Shown: piece after piece, positions 9,713 through 20,379 of the stretch
Position numbering within the stretch: the stretch's first letter is position 1
Layout: each line of letters starts with the position of its first letter
Assembly (NCBI GenBank): GCA_000697335.1
Contig: JNEM01016614.1
Span: 1-28,769 of the forward strand
Direction: 5' to 3'
Origin: Conidiobolus incongruus B7586
Lineage: Eukaryota; Entomophthoromycota; Entomophthoromycetes; Entomophthorales; Conidiobolaceae
Length of the DNA: 28,769 nucleotides
The notes under the pieces: generated by a model
The model's database searches: none
Told to the model about the DNA's origin: nothing
What the model saw: only the letters and a program-made list of their open reading frames with translations
Position numbers and translations under genes: made by a program

Positions 9713-11829
9713 TCTAATTCCAATATATATTGAGCTTTTTAATAAAATCATATATTTTATTTTAATATATTTTGCTACTATATTTTTCATATTATTTTTT
9801 ATTAACTAAACTTATTTTTAACTATTCTAAACTAAAGATTTTAAATTATAATTATTTAATTTTAATATAATAGAAATACTTTTCATATAATAATAATAAT
9901 AATAATATATTATTTAGAAAAAATTATTATTATTATTAAATTATTTGAATAATTAATAATATTTTTAATTTAATATTATATTTTGATAACTAATACCTAT
10001 TTAATGATTTTAATATTATTATTTTTATGTATTAGTTAAATTATTATATATTTGTTTTTAATCAATAATTTTTTTATAATTAAATTTGGATTAATTTAAA
10101 ATTTAAATTTAATATAAAGAGATTTTAATATAAAATAATTATATTAAATTTGAGAGTATATAACAATTCTATCATTTCATTGTATAATTAATTATTATAC
10201 TTAATATTAAATATTATATATAGGAGAGAATTTTTAAATTAATCAAAATAATATAAATTTTATTAAATTCATTTTATAATATTTTTATATCAATAATTAT
10301 TATCAAAATTATATATGTTTTATCTTAAAAAAAGTAATTATTTAAACTTTTTAATATATAAATTTTGTTATATATATATAAGGTATATTATATTTAATAA
10401 ATTATAAATATTTTATTTTATATTAAATTAAAGAATATAAAATATATCCAATGATGTATAATTGAATTATAATTTGCAAATATTTATGGAATATTTTAAT
10501 TAAAACTGTCTTTTTAAGGAAAAGATGATTTTTTAGTAAGAGTAGAGAAAATATAGCTTTTTAGAGGGTGATCAGCTATAAAGACACTTGGATAAGACGT
10601 TCTTCAGGATGAGAGTTAGGTTGGATTAAGCTTCAACTAAAAATTTTCTTCAAATAAATATCTCACGCTTATGACTTCACAGTGACTTGTGTATATTATT
10701 TTTCAGAAAAAATCAATATAATATAGTTTGGAAAATAGAGTAAAATACAATGTCAGTTATGTATTAATCGAGGACTATTTTAATTCAAGTAAACTTCAAA
10801 TAAGTGACTCTTATTGTTTGTTAATTGAAAGTGAGATTCTTGTTAATTTTTGCTTGTACCACAGGTGTAATTGATTTTTTGGTACAAAGTTGAAACTTAA
10901 GTTCTTAGGATGAGGATAGAAAGTTACCTCTACAATTATAATAGAACTTATCTAATCAAAATGAATTAATTCTATACTTTTAAAATATCCAATGTAAAAA
11001 TTAAGAAATTATGAAACATTAAGATACAATTTGCAAATAATAATAATAATAATTTATTATATAAATAGTTGCAAACCATATTTTCCCCCTTTATATTATT
11101 AATAATTCGGAAATATTATTAAAATTTTATATAATTTATCTGTATTTATTATTAATTACTATTGCATTTTTATTTGTTAAAATTATTTTTATTATATTTT
11201 AAATTATATTTCTAATTATATCGAAGTTTTTAAATCAAATTGTAATTATATGATTGAGATTATTTTCCATTCCAAAGTATTAATAAAAATATTGATGGTG
11301 ATTTTTATAAAAACGAATAAGAGAAAAATATATATTATTTATTTTAATATTAGCTTTATAATAATTAGACATAATATATTATTACTTAATTTTATCATTC
11401 CCCTAAAGCAATTGTGTATTATATATGAAATAATATCAATACAGATTATTTTTTAATGAGAAATTGTAATTTTTTAATTGACTTCAGGAATTTGTTTATG
11501 TAAGATAAAATAAAGGTTGAAAATACTCTAAAAATTTAATTAAAATTCGCTCAATAGTGATATATTGAATTATATTGAGGGTATAATTTAATATTGAAAT
11601 TTGAGTGATGATCCTTTGAAAAGTATTATTACTAATCAATTTATAATAATATGATATTCAAAATATTCAACATTCTACATAATTTTGATCATTAAATATT
11701 TTGATATAATGAAATGAATTTGTAATATTATTATATTTGGACTGGATCTCGTAATATTACATCACTAACTTAACAACATTATATAGTCTATATTATAAAT
11801 TCTCTACCAAATTTTCGAATAAATACAAT
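9713..11829. other. Long AT-rich region without a supported gene
   Basis: AAT/ATT trinucleotide runs lie at 9891-9910, 9922-9938 and 11036-11053. A 430-base island at about 10500-10940 is clearly less AT-rich than its surroundings but has no open frame I recognise. It contains a small inverted repeat, TTGTACCA (10854-10861) with TGGTACAA (10880-10887), around an 18-base loop. An open frame at 11250-11456 is almost pure I, L, F, K and N and is judged to be chance. Confidence 0.5.
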
Positions 11830-12340
11830 CTAATGATATTTAATAATCATGATCCAACAATTCCTTGATATATTATTTGATTACGGGTTTTTCGCTACGT
11901 TTGCCAGGTTCATAGCTTTCTGGTTTATTCGATTGCCCATATTTAGAATTAAAATTTACAAATTAAAAAAAATTCTGATCAAAATATTTGCAAATAGTTT
12001 TATAAATTTTAAAAATATCCGTTCATTATAATGAAATTCACAATTTTAATTAATTAATACTATTCAATTCAGAAACAGGTGGTTATTTGGATTAATTTTA
12101 ATTTAATCAACTAAAATTTGAATTTATTTAATTATTTGATAATACCAAATTTTAAGAATATTCATTCTTTAATATTTAAATAAACATCTTTTGGTTGTTT
12201 AATTTTTACAGATATTTCGTTACTAAATATACAAAATATTCTCAAAGTTTATGCAATATTCAAGACTGATTAATATAGATTTATTTGACTTTTATATTCC
12301 AAATTTGGAATGGTTACATCATTCAAAAAATTGAATATCA
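11830..12340 (+). pseudogene. Possible second decayed F-box/LRR gene
   Basis: In the frame one base off the short ORF at 11849-12031, the sequence reads like an F-box interrupted by TGA codons: a segment VFRYVCQVHSFLVYSIAHI at about 11887-11943. About 300 bases on (12242-12337), SRLINIDLFDFYIPNLEWLH has leucine-rich-repeat spacing. The 60-residue ORF at 11849 (starting MIQQFLDILFDYGFF) is an alternative reading of the same bases. The evidence is weak: composition-driven matches are possible and no intact domain exists. Confidence 0.25.
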
Positions 12341-12826
12341 ATATAAATTGGTTTTAATCCGAGTTTACTAAATTGACCTGAACCGCGTAGTAATCTATTA
12401 CATGTAACATAAAGCATTTATCCAATTTCATTATATAATTGATTAACAAAATCATTATTAATCTATTAATCAACTGAATTTTGTGGTTTTCTAATTCATA
12501 TAATGTTAATTTTAATTTCTTAATTTAAAAATATTAAATTATATATTCATTCAATTTATTCAAATACAGTAATAGATATATATGAGGTGTTGAAATTTCA
12601 CTAAGAGAAAATAAAAAGCAAAAATTCCACTGTTAAAGCCCCTTTGCAAATTTCAAATCAAAATTCAACTAAACATAAAACTCATATTCAAATGGCAAAA
12701 ACATAATATGAAAATTTCTTAGCATTTCAAATTTAAATTGGTATCAAATTCCCAAATTGACAAATATGCCATTTTTATCCTCCACTATAAACAAAATGGT
12801 AATTCGAGTTACACAAGCTATATTTG
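12341..12826. other. Upstream region of the GMC oxidoreductase gene
   Basis: AT-rich to about 12580, then a less AT-skewed 300-base stretch next to the gene that probably holds its regulatory sequence. A CCCCT motif, the core of the yeast stress-response element, occurs at about 12640. Its relevance in this organism is unknown. Confidence 0.4.
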
Positions 12827-12836
12827 TATATAAATA
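12827..12836 (+). promoter_or_regulatory. TATA box of the GMC oxidoreductase gene
   Basis: TATATAAATA lies 85 bases before the ATG at 12912. The intact ADH genes and the last ADH pseudogene have similar boxes 76-92 bases ahead of their start codons, which supports it as a core promoter. Confidence 0.6.
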
Positions 12837-12911
12837 TGAGGTACTGGTTTAAAACTTGGAAAAACAATCATAATTAACACATCATCATTACATAGCAATT
12901 GATGCGCTTTT

Positions 12912-14693
12912 ATGAGGGTTTTATCAAATATAATTTTCAACTGTTTGTTGGTGTTAGGTGATGACAATGGTCAATCTTTCGACTATATTGTAGTAGGATC
13001 GGGGCCTGCCGGGTCAATGGTAGCAACAGAACTAGCCAAACATGGTCATAATACATTGTTGGTGGAAGCTGGTCAAGACATTCGCAATTGGAACACAACG
13101 ATACCTGGATTCGCACCACGTAGCTGGGACGATGAAAACTTAGCATGGGATTTTACGGTAAATTATTATGATATAACTTATAACATTCGTCAAAAGATGA
13201 GGTATCCAAGGGCATCAGGACTCGGAGGATGTACATTACATAATGGAATGATTCATATTTATCCAAATTCCGAAGATTTTGAAGGAATGGTAGAGTTAAC
13301 TGATGACCCAAGCTGGAGCGAGCTGACATTTAGAAAGTATTTTGACTCAATTAAACTGTCTAATACTCCAAATGAGGATACTACACTAGATAGACGCTTT
13401 TTACCTTTGAATACTTTACCAATCACTAAGTTGTTTGCAATAGATCGAAAAATGTTAGCATTAGGGAAGATCATTGCACAGCCTACTATGAAAAGCACTA
13501 TGGGATTTGATATTAATGGGTACAACTCTAATGGTGGCTTGAATATTGATGATTCCAACAAATTTTTCATCCCATCTAATATTGATTATAATCAAACACC
13601 ACCAGTAAGGAGAGGTGTTCAAGAATATGTAAAATCTCAACTCAATAATGGGGCGAATTTAACAGTTTGGACAGACACTTTAGTTACAAGGGTTATGTTA
13701 GATGGTGATAAAGCTACAGGTGTAGAATACATTTCAGGTCAGAATCTGTACCGCGCAAATCCAATAGCGGATAGGGAGAGTCGACCAACACCACAATCTC
13801 AAAAAGTGTATGCACTCAAGGAGGTTATCATCAGTGCTGGTGTATTTAACTCCCCCCAGATTTTAATGTTAAGTGGTATTGGAGATCCTGAACATTTAAG
13901 TGAAATGAATATCGAGACAAAGATTAATCTCCCTGGGGTTGGTAAGAATCTTCAAGATCATTATGAAGTCCCAGTTATTGTTGAATTCGATTCAAATTGG
14001 AAATTAATCGAAAATTGTAATTTTATTGCTGACGATTCAGATGAATGTTTCAGACAATACAAAAAGGGAAGGGGGGCTTATACTACCGTTGGTTACTTAT
14101 ATGGACAAACTTATAAATCGGAAGAAGGATTAAAAACACCTGACATATGGCATTACGGTCTCCCTACAAAATACATTGGTTATTTCAGAGATACTGCCGA
14201 AACGCTTATTAAGTCTAAGCGCCACTTCACCATTATTGTTCAAAAACCACATCCCAACAATCGTAAAGGAGTAGTGAAATTGAGATCTGACGACCCAAGG
14301 GACACTCCTGATATCAATTTCCACTACTTTGAACTAGGAGCACAACATGATATTGACAAATTAGTTTGGGGCATTCAAAAAGCTCGTGAAGAATTGAAAC
14401 GTTTTGGCAGGATCTATACCGAGATCCTACCTGGAAATAATATCACTACTAAAGACCAATTGGAATCGTATATCGTAAACAATACATTCGGTCATCATCC
14501 TTGCTGTACAATGAAAATTGGTAAAGATGATGATCCTATGGCGGTATTAGATGGTAATTTCAGAGTACGAGGAGTTAAAAATTTAAGAGTTGTTGACCAA
14601 TCTGTGATCCCTAAAATATTTGGCAATTACCCAGTTTTAATTACTTATTTATTAGGTATCAAAGCTGCTGATGTAATTTTAAAATCAAAATAA
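12912..14693 (+). CDS. Secreted GMC-family FAD oxidoreductase (alcohol/choline/glucose oxidase or dehydrogenase type)
   Basis: An intact, intronless 593-residue frame, within the usual 550-650 range of the family. Residues 1-16 form a hydrophobic signal peptide. The FAD-binding motif GSGPAG is at residues 29-34, with the ribose-binding Glu at 52 (LLVEAG). GMC signature 1 appears as YPRASGLGGCTLHNGM, and signature 2 as GVFNSPQILMLSGIG. LPGVGKNLQDH is the conserved loop before the substrate domain. The catalytic histidine should be in HHP (His529), and the second active-site position is Asn572 in the GNYP motif, as in choline-oxidase-like His/Asn pairs. Members oxidise alcohols or sugars to aldehydes or lactones, many passing electrons to O2 to make H2O2. 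The substrate cannot be told from sequence. It sits just upstream of the ADH array on the opposite strand from the nearest copy. The start is the only in-frame Met giving a signal peptide. Confidence 0.95.
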   Translation: MRVLSNIIFNCLLVLGDDNGQSFDYIVVGSGPAGSMVATELAKHGHNTLLVEAGQDIRNWNTTIPGFAPRSWDDENLAWDFTVNYYDITYNIRQKMRYPRASGLGGCTLHNGMIHIYPNSEDFEGMVELTDDPSWSELTFRKYFDSIKLSNTPNEDTTLDRRFLPLNTLPITKLFAIDRKMLALGKIIAQPTMKSTMGFDINGYNSNGGLNIDDSNKFFIPSNIDYNQTPPVRRGVQEYVKSQLNNGANLTVWTDTLVTRVMLDGDKATGVEYISGQNLYRANPIADRESRPTPQSQKVYALKEVIISAGVFNSPQILMLSGIGDPEHLSEMNIETKINLPGVGKNLQDHYEVPVIVEFDSNWKLIENCNFIADDSDECFRQYKKGRGAYTTVGYLYGQTYKSEEGLKTPDIWHYGLPTKYIGYFRDTAETLIKSKRHFTIIVQKPHPNNRKGVVKLRSDDPRDTPDINFHYFELGAQHDIDKLVWGIQKAREELKRFGRIYTEILPGNNITTKDQLESYIVNNTFGHHPCCTMKIGKDDDPMAVLDGNFRVRGVKNLRVVDQSVIPKIFGNYPVLITYLLGIKAADVILKSK

Positions 14694-15237
14694 ATTAATT
14701 AATTATCAAATAATATAATTATATAATTAAAAAATAAAATTTAATAAATGAAAAATATTTTGAAAGAAATTAAAATTTTATTTATATAAATTAAATTAAT
14801 TTTTTATATAATTTTGTTTTAAAATTTATACTTCATAATATTAATATTCAAAGATATATTGAATTATGTGGTGCAAATTGATTAATAGAGGATTAAATTA
14901 TATAATAATATAAATGTAAAGAAGTTAAATATAATTTTGAAATAAATTATAATTAAAATTTTTTGATATTAACCAAATATAATTATATTGAATTATGATT
15001 TATAATAATTTAGAGTTGAATGTAAATAAAAATTGCATACCAGAATAATAATGTATAGAAGTTGGAAATTTGAATATTTAATTTAGTGAGAATTGAGATT
15101 AAATTGTAATTATAATTAATATTTATAATAAAATTTCATAATATCTTATATTTTATTAATGATTTCAAAAATATTAATTGGTATTAAATTTCATTTTAAA
15201 TCAAATTGAATGTGCTATAAAAAATTAGTTTTAGATT
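14694..15237. other. Convergent 3' spacer between the GMC gene and ADH pseudogene 3
   Basis: About 540 bases between two genes that converge. AATAAA-type polyadenylation signals occur just after the GMC stop at about 14732 and 14744. Otherwise it is AT-rich with no coding signal. Confidence 0.5.
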
Positions 15238-16255
15238 TTAGTTTTTTACTACTCTATATTGAGCTTTGCTCCCTCTAAAATATTCAACTCCTTCAACCTG
15301 AAATATAAATAATCCTTGGATCATTGGGCGAATATTCTTTTTAGCAGCAAATTCCAAAATGGATTAACAATCATGAATGGATCCAATTAAATCTTGTTAA
15401 AGAAACAACTTTCCTTACCAGACTTATTACATTAATTTGAATTGGTTCTTCGACTGCAGCAAGCAAAATGCTAGAATCTTGGGCTTGATAAAGTCAGCTT
15501 ACTCATCCCATGGAGTGTTATCAAAATTAATAATTACAGTCAGGAATTTAAGCTTATTGCTCAACCTGCTTGTTTCTGTGGGATTTGAAGTATTCAATTG
15601 TGTAGTACACAATTTCAAATATTCTTTTCTCTTATCTGAACTGGATAATGCATAGGCATCATCTCCAAGTTTGTTAGCAAACTGTAATGCTAAGTGATCT
15701 AATCCTCCAATTCCAAAGGTACCAACAGTATGACCTTTCTTGATATTATATTTAACAATAGGAGCAAAGACACTAACACCAGCACACATCAAAGGAGCAG
15801 CATATTCAGAAGAAAAATTATCAGGGAGCTTGAATGCGAAATTACTATTTAGACGAATGGCTTCAGAATAACCACCATATGCTTTTTCGTTATCAAACCA
15901 TCTATCATTATAGGTGAGGACTCTTTCAGGGCAAAAAGAATCGTTGTTATTGAGACAGAATTTACAGTCATCTCTCAAACAGGATGAAACTATGCATCCT
16001 ACACCAACTCGATCGCCTACTTTAACATTAGATACCTTTGGACCGGCAGCCGTGACAGTACCAACAATTTCGTGACCAACCACAATAGGATAATCTGAGG
16101 GACTCCAGCCACTATCCATGGTGTGACAGTGAGAGATTTGAATTTCAACCTCATTTTCACCAACGAGCCTTAGCTTGTAAACGAAAAGAAAGCTTTTCAT
16201 TTTTATAGTGGACAATTCAAGCATTGTTTTGATCAAATTTTCCTAGAGTAGATAT
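15238..16255 (-). pseudogene. Zinc alcohol dehydrogenase pseudogene with a converted central tract
   Basis: Homologous end to end to ADH-1 (19243-20295). The expected ATG at 16255-16253 is ATA, the Trp12 codon has become TGA, and the first ~30 codons contain a frameshift, so the long open frame (16236-15499) starts from an internal Met. A 21-base deletion at about 16126 removes GICGSDI, including the catalytic-zinc cysteine equivalent to Cys46. Downstream, the Tyr codon after PWDE is TAA, followed by more frameshifts, although the carboxyl end VVKN and stop (15240-15238) are still recognisable. Between ~15778 and 16125 it is almost identical to ADH-1, while the flanks are only about 72-83 % identical, which points to gene conversion. 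Upstream, the TTAGCCAT context matches the last pseudogene (26800). Confidence 0.92.
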
Positions 16256-17693
16256 GGCTAATTGATTGATTGAGTGGACGAATTTGAAATTAAATTTGAT
16301 ATCGTATACACTTTTATTAACATTCATCGTATACCAATTTAAATCAAACTGAATTAAATCATATTAAATTTATTTTTAATTATTATCAATTTATACATCT
16401 TTATTTTTACTAAACTGAAATTTGTATTATTTTGAATTTGTCAAATGTAAATTGACTTTCAATTAATTTTACCCAGCACTAAGAAAAATACATTATATTA
16501 GATTAACAATGTTATGAAAACATAGAGCATCATTAGCTTATATTAAAATAGTCAAACTGCAGTCTCAACTTGATTCAAATAAACCTATCTATTCATTACA
16601 TGTTTGTAGATATATTTTGATGTAAATGATATTTTTAGTTTTAATTTCAAAGTGATCCAAAATTCTAAACAATTTATTTTCATTTTTTAAAATGAAATTA
16701 TAAAAAATTATATTATTAAGTTCAAAATAATATACATCTTTATCAATTTTCAATTGTAGTTTATAATTAATAAATATTTAATTAATATACTTAAATATTG
16801 AATAGTATTAGATTATTTAACAATTGGTATAACTAAATTTCAATTTGGTTATTATTTATTATATTTTTAATATCTCAAATTCAAGTTTTATGACCTCAAT
16901 TTAAATATATTAAAATTAATCAATATAATCTCCATTTAAGGATACAAACAAATAGAATATCAAATTTGAAAACTGAAATAAGCATTTACTATAAATCAAA
17001 TTTACTTCAAAAATTATTTAAATTTGATATCATTAATAAAAATATTGATTATAATTATTAAAATTTATAATATATTATACTTACATTTTTAAGCATATAA
17101 TATAATATATATAAATAAAGATTTAGTTACATTTCAATATAATTGAAAATTTATTTAAATATTCAATATTTGAAATAAATTTGAATAATTATCCTAAAAT
17201 GAACTGAAAGGATCATTTTATTCAATCCAAATAAAAATGAATAAATTTACTATTCAAATTAAATAATAAAAAAATATCAATTAATCTTTGAATATGCTGA
17301 TCTAATATATTTAACATTGTATTTAATATATATCCAATGAATTTTTAACAATAAATATATTTTAAATAACATAATATCTAATGATAAAAGCTTAATATAT
17401 CGTGATTTAAGAATATATAATTTTAATTTTAAATCATAATATTATTAATATTTTATACTAAATTTAAATGGTGTATCATTATGTTTATTTAGCTTAATAT
17501 TTATAAAATATATTCAAAAGGTTATAAAGAAGTATTTTTTTATCAGTTGATTTAAACCAATTTATTTATAATAATAATAATATTCATAAAAATATAAATG
17601 AATTTATTTTTTTATTAAAATAATTATTTTTATATTTATATAATGCACTTATATTAAATGAAATAAAAATTAATATTACTTTGTAATCAAAAT
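16256..17693. other. AT-rich region between ADH pseudogene 3 and the second TIR element
   Basis: About 1.4 kb without a supported gene. The first 100 bases would be the former promoter of the pseudogene; no TATA box as clear as in the sister genes is seen. The rest is low-complexity AT DNA. Confidence 0.5.
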
Positions 17694-18959
17694 AATGGGA
17701 ATTTTCTATAATTAAAAAAATAAAAATTTTAATAAATAAAAAGAAAAAATAAATATAAAATATAAAATTAATAATTTTTTTTATTTCTAATAAGTTTTTG
17801 TTATATTTTTAATAAGGATCTAATATTTAAAAAATAATTCTTTTTATTAAAGACTGAAATTTAATATTTCACAAATCAATTAAATTTTCTTGTAGAAATT
17901 TTCTTTCTTATAAGCTAGTTTTTTAATTACTCAAAACAATTATAATCACATAAGTTATATTTTAAAGAATATACTAGATATGGTAGTTTTTTCTAGTTAT
18001 TTTTAATTAAAAAATTTTTTACAACTTTAAATTTATATATTTTATAATTATCATATAAAATAATAGGTTTTTTAAAATTATATTTAAAATAGTTTTATTT
18101 AAAAAAGAAATATAAAGTTTATTATTAATTAATTTTTTTTAAAAACTAAATAAAAATAGCATATATTATTATAATTTACTATAATAATTAATATTTACTT
18201 ATTAATAAAGTATTTATTTAAAGGAATTTATAAAAAAGGTTGATTTAATTTAATTTAACACTTTAATTTATATTTTAATAAAGGATTATACAAAAAAACT
18301 TAAGATTCATCAATTATAATAATTTGCTGTAAAAGCCTTAGTTTTTAGCTATACCTTAATAAGTTTTATTTAATAATAGCTACTCTAGCTTTTTTTTAAG
18401 TTTTAGTTAAATTATAAAATACCTATTTTATATTTTTATTAATTAATTTTCATTTAAACTTTAATATATATAAAATACTTATGTAACTAATAATAAAATA
18501 TTTTGATAATTTTTTTACTAAAATAAAAAGATATTTTTTAATATATTTTTTCATTTTATTAATAATTAAAAGAGTAATAGTTAAAATTAGTTTTTTAAAT
18601 TTTAATAGGTTTTAAATAGTTTTTCTTTTAACTTTAAAGTAATTTACCTAGTGATAAATTGTTGATTTAGATAATACTTCATTACTAAAAGCTACTTGTA
18701 AATTTTAAATGATTTTAAAGGTTTTATGATTAAGTTTTACTAATACTAAAATAAAAAACTTTTGATGGTTATTATTTAGTGTAAGCATGATTAAATTAAA
18801 CAAATAATTTTAAAAAATTATTTTTTAATCAAAAAATTATTATATATATATATAAATATATAATTCAAAACTATTTATTTTCTTATTTGCTTTGTATATA
18901 TTCTTTTATTTAAAACTAATAATATGTTTGAAAAATCAGAAATTAAAGAATTTCCCATT
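17694..18959 (-). mobile_element. TIR-bordered non-coding repeat, family 1, copy 2 (inverted)
   Basis: About 1,266 bp, aligning as reverse complement with 144-1386 over the full length, so length and both borders agree between two independent copies. The plus-strand left end reads AATGGGAATTTTCTATAATT and the reverse complement of the right end reads AATGGGAAATTCTTTAATTT, an imperfect terminal inverted repeat. In copy 1 both ends instead start AATAGCA: the two ends of a copy match each other more closely than the ends of different copies. No coding frame is visible. It lies between ADH pseudogene 3 and ADH-1, within the array. Confidence 0.62.
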
Positions 18960-19242
18960 TCTTTGATTTTATAGTAATAAATAGTGATTTTTATATTATT
19001 GTCAACCATAATGATTATTGCTCTAAATAAAAAATTCAAGGCTAAATTAATAAAAAGCTTTTAAAATAACTAAGCAATATAGTATATTTGAAAAACATCT
19101 ATAATTTATTATTATTAAAAATGCTAAATTTCATTATGATTCTAATATATAACACTAATATTATTTAAGTAAAATAAATTTCGTCAATTTATTATTGTTG
19201 TATATAGTTTATAATTAATCATAATTAATAATAAATATAATA
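18960..19242. other. 3' flank of ADH-1
   Basis: A short AT-rich spacer between the end of the TIR element and the stop codon of ADH-1. It should contain the ADH-1 polyadenylation site; nothing else is seen. Confidence 0.45.
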
Positions 19243-20295
19243 CTAATTCTTAAGTACAACTCTGTATCTCACTTTGCCATCTCTGACATATTGAACTCCC
19301 TCGTTAACTTGGGACATTGGGAATTCATTAATCAACGGACGAATGTTATGTTTAGCAGCAAAATCAATAGTATTCTTAATATCACGGATGGAACCAATGA
19401 GAGATCCGGTAACTGAAATAGCTTTCATGACAATACTTCCAGCACTGATCTTGATGGGTTTTTCTGGTACTGCAAGTAGAATCATTTTACCTTCAACTTG
19501 GATGAAGCTAGCATATTGATCCCAAGGGGCGTCGTCAGCATTATTGGTAACGATCAGGAATTTGAGCTTGTTTTCTAAGCTCTTGACTTGTTCAGAATCA
19601 GAGGTGTTAATATAATGAGTAGCTCCCAATTTCAAACACTCCTCTCTCTTGCTTTCTGACCTGGACAGAGCATAGACTTCGGCGCCAAGCTTACTAGCGA
19701 ATTGCAATGCTAAATGACCTAAACCACCAATACCAATGACACCAACAGCGTCTCCTTTTTGAATATTATGTTTAACCATAGGAGCAAAGACAGTAACACC
19801 AGCACACATCAAAGGAGCAGCATATTCAGAAGGAAAATTATCAGGGAGCTTGAATGCGAAATTACTATTTAGACGAATGGCTTCAGAATAACCACCATAT
19901 GCTTTTTCGTTATCAGACCATCTATCATTATAGGTGAGGACTCTCTCAGGGCAAAAAGGATCGTTGTTATTGGGACAGAATTTACAGTCATCTCTCAAAC
20001 AGGATGAAACTATGCATCCTACACCAACTCGATCGCCTACTTTAACATTAGATACCTTTGGACCGGCAGCCGTGACAGTACCAACAATTTCGTGACCAAC
20101 CACAACTGGATAATCTGAGGGACCCCAGCCACTATCCATGGTGTGAATATCACTACCACAGATACCGCAGTGAGAGATCTGAACTTCAACATCATTTTCA
20201 CCAATAGGTCTAGCCTTGTAAGTAAAAGGGACAATTTTCTCACCTTTACCATGGCAAGCCCAAGCTTTGATTTCGTCAAATTTTCCTTGAGTCAT
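19243..20295 (-). CDS. Zinc-dependent NADP(H) alcohol dehydrogenase, cinnamyl-alcohol/Adh6-like (ADH-1)
   Basis: An intact intronless frame of 350 residues, typical for medium-chain dehydrogenases. Catalytic zinc ligands are Cys46 (GICGSD), His68-Glu69 (GHE) and Cys164 (APLMCAG). The structural zinc cysteines are 99, 104, 107 and 115, spaced C-x4-C-x2-C-x7-C, the form I associate with filamentous-fungal proteins, as opposed to the C-x2-C-x2-C of plant CAD and yeast Adh6. The Rossmann motif GIGGLG is at 188-193, and Ser-Arg-Ser at 211-213 is the NADP-preferring pattern of Adh6-type enzymes. Expected role: reversible reduction of aldehydes to alcohols with NADPH in the cytosol; the exact substrate is unknown. 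No signal peptide. About 79 % identical to ADH-2 by my count, most different in the structural-zinc loop and residues 285-320. A clear TATA box lies 84 bases upstream. Confidence 0.95.
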   Translation of the reverse strand: MTQGKFDEIKAWACHGKGEKIVPFTYKARPIGENDVEVQISHCGICGSDIHTMDSGWGPSDYPVVVGHEIVGTVTAAGPKVSNVKVGDRVGVGCIVSSCLRDDCKFCPNNNDPFCPERVLTYNDRWSDNEKAYGGYSEAIRLNSNFAFKLPDNFPSEYAAPLMCAGVTVFAPMVKHNIQKGDAVGVIGIGGLGHLALQFASKLGAEVYALSRSESKREECLKLGATHYINTSDSEQVKSLENKLKFLIVTNNADDAPWDQYASFIQVEGKMILLAVPEKPIKISAGSIVMKAISVTGSLIGSIRDIKNTIDFAAKHNIRPLINEFPMSQVNEGVQYVRDGKVRYRVVLKN

Positions 20296-20370
20296 TTGTT
20301 AATTAGTTATAATAATTTAGTTTATATTGATTTGATTTTATGATATTTGATTATACCTCATCTCCTTAGG

Positions 20371-20379
20371 ATTTATATA
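20371..20379 (-). promoter_or_regulatory. TATA box of ADH-1
   Basis: TATATAAAT on the minus strand begins 84 bases ahead of the ATG at 20295, matching the spacing in the neighbouring GMC and ADH genes. Confidence 0.6.

Noticed and set aside
9891-9938. Facing AAT and ATT trinucleotide runs that could form a hairpin
   Set aside because: Simple microsatellite sequence typical of this AT-rich genome; no terminator or RNA function is suggested.
11250-11456. 68-residue plus-strand open frame
   Set aside because: Almost only I, L, F, K, N and Y codons, no composition shift from surrounding AT-rich DNA, no motif. Frames of this size are expected by chance here.
12355-12410. tRNA B-box-like sequence (GGTTCAGGTC on the minus strand)
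   Set aside because: No A-box at the right spacing and no foldable cloverleaf could be found.
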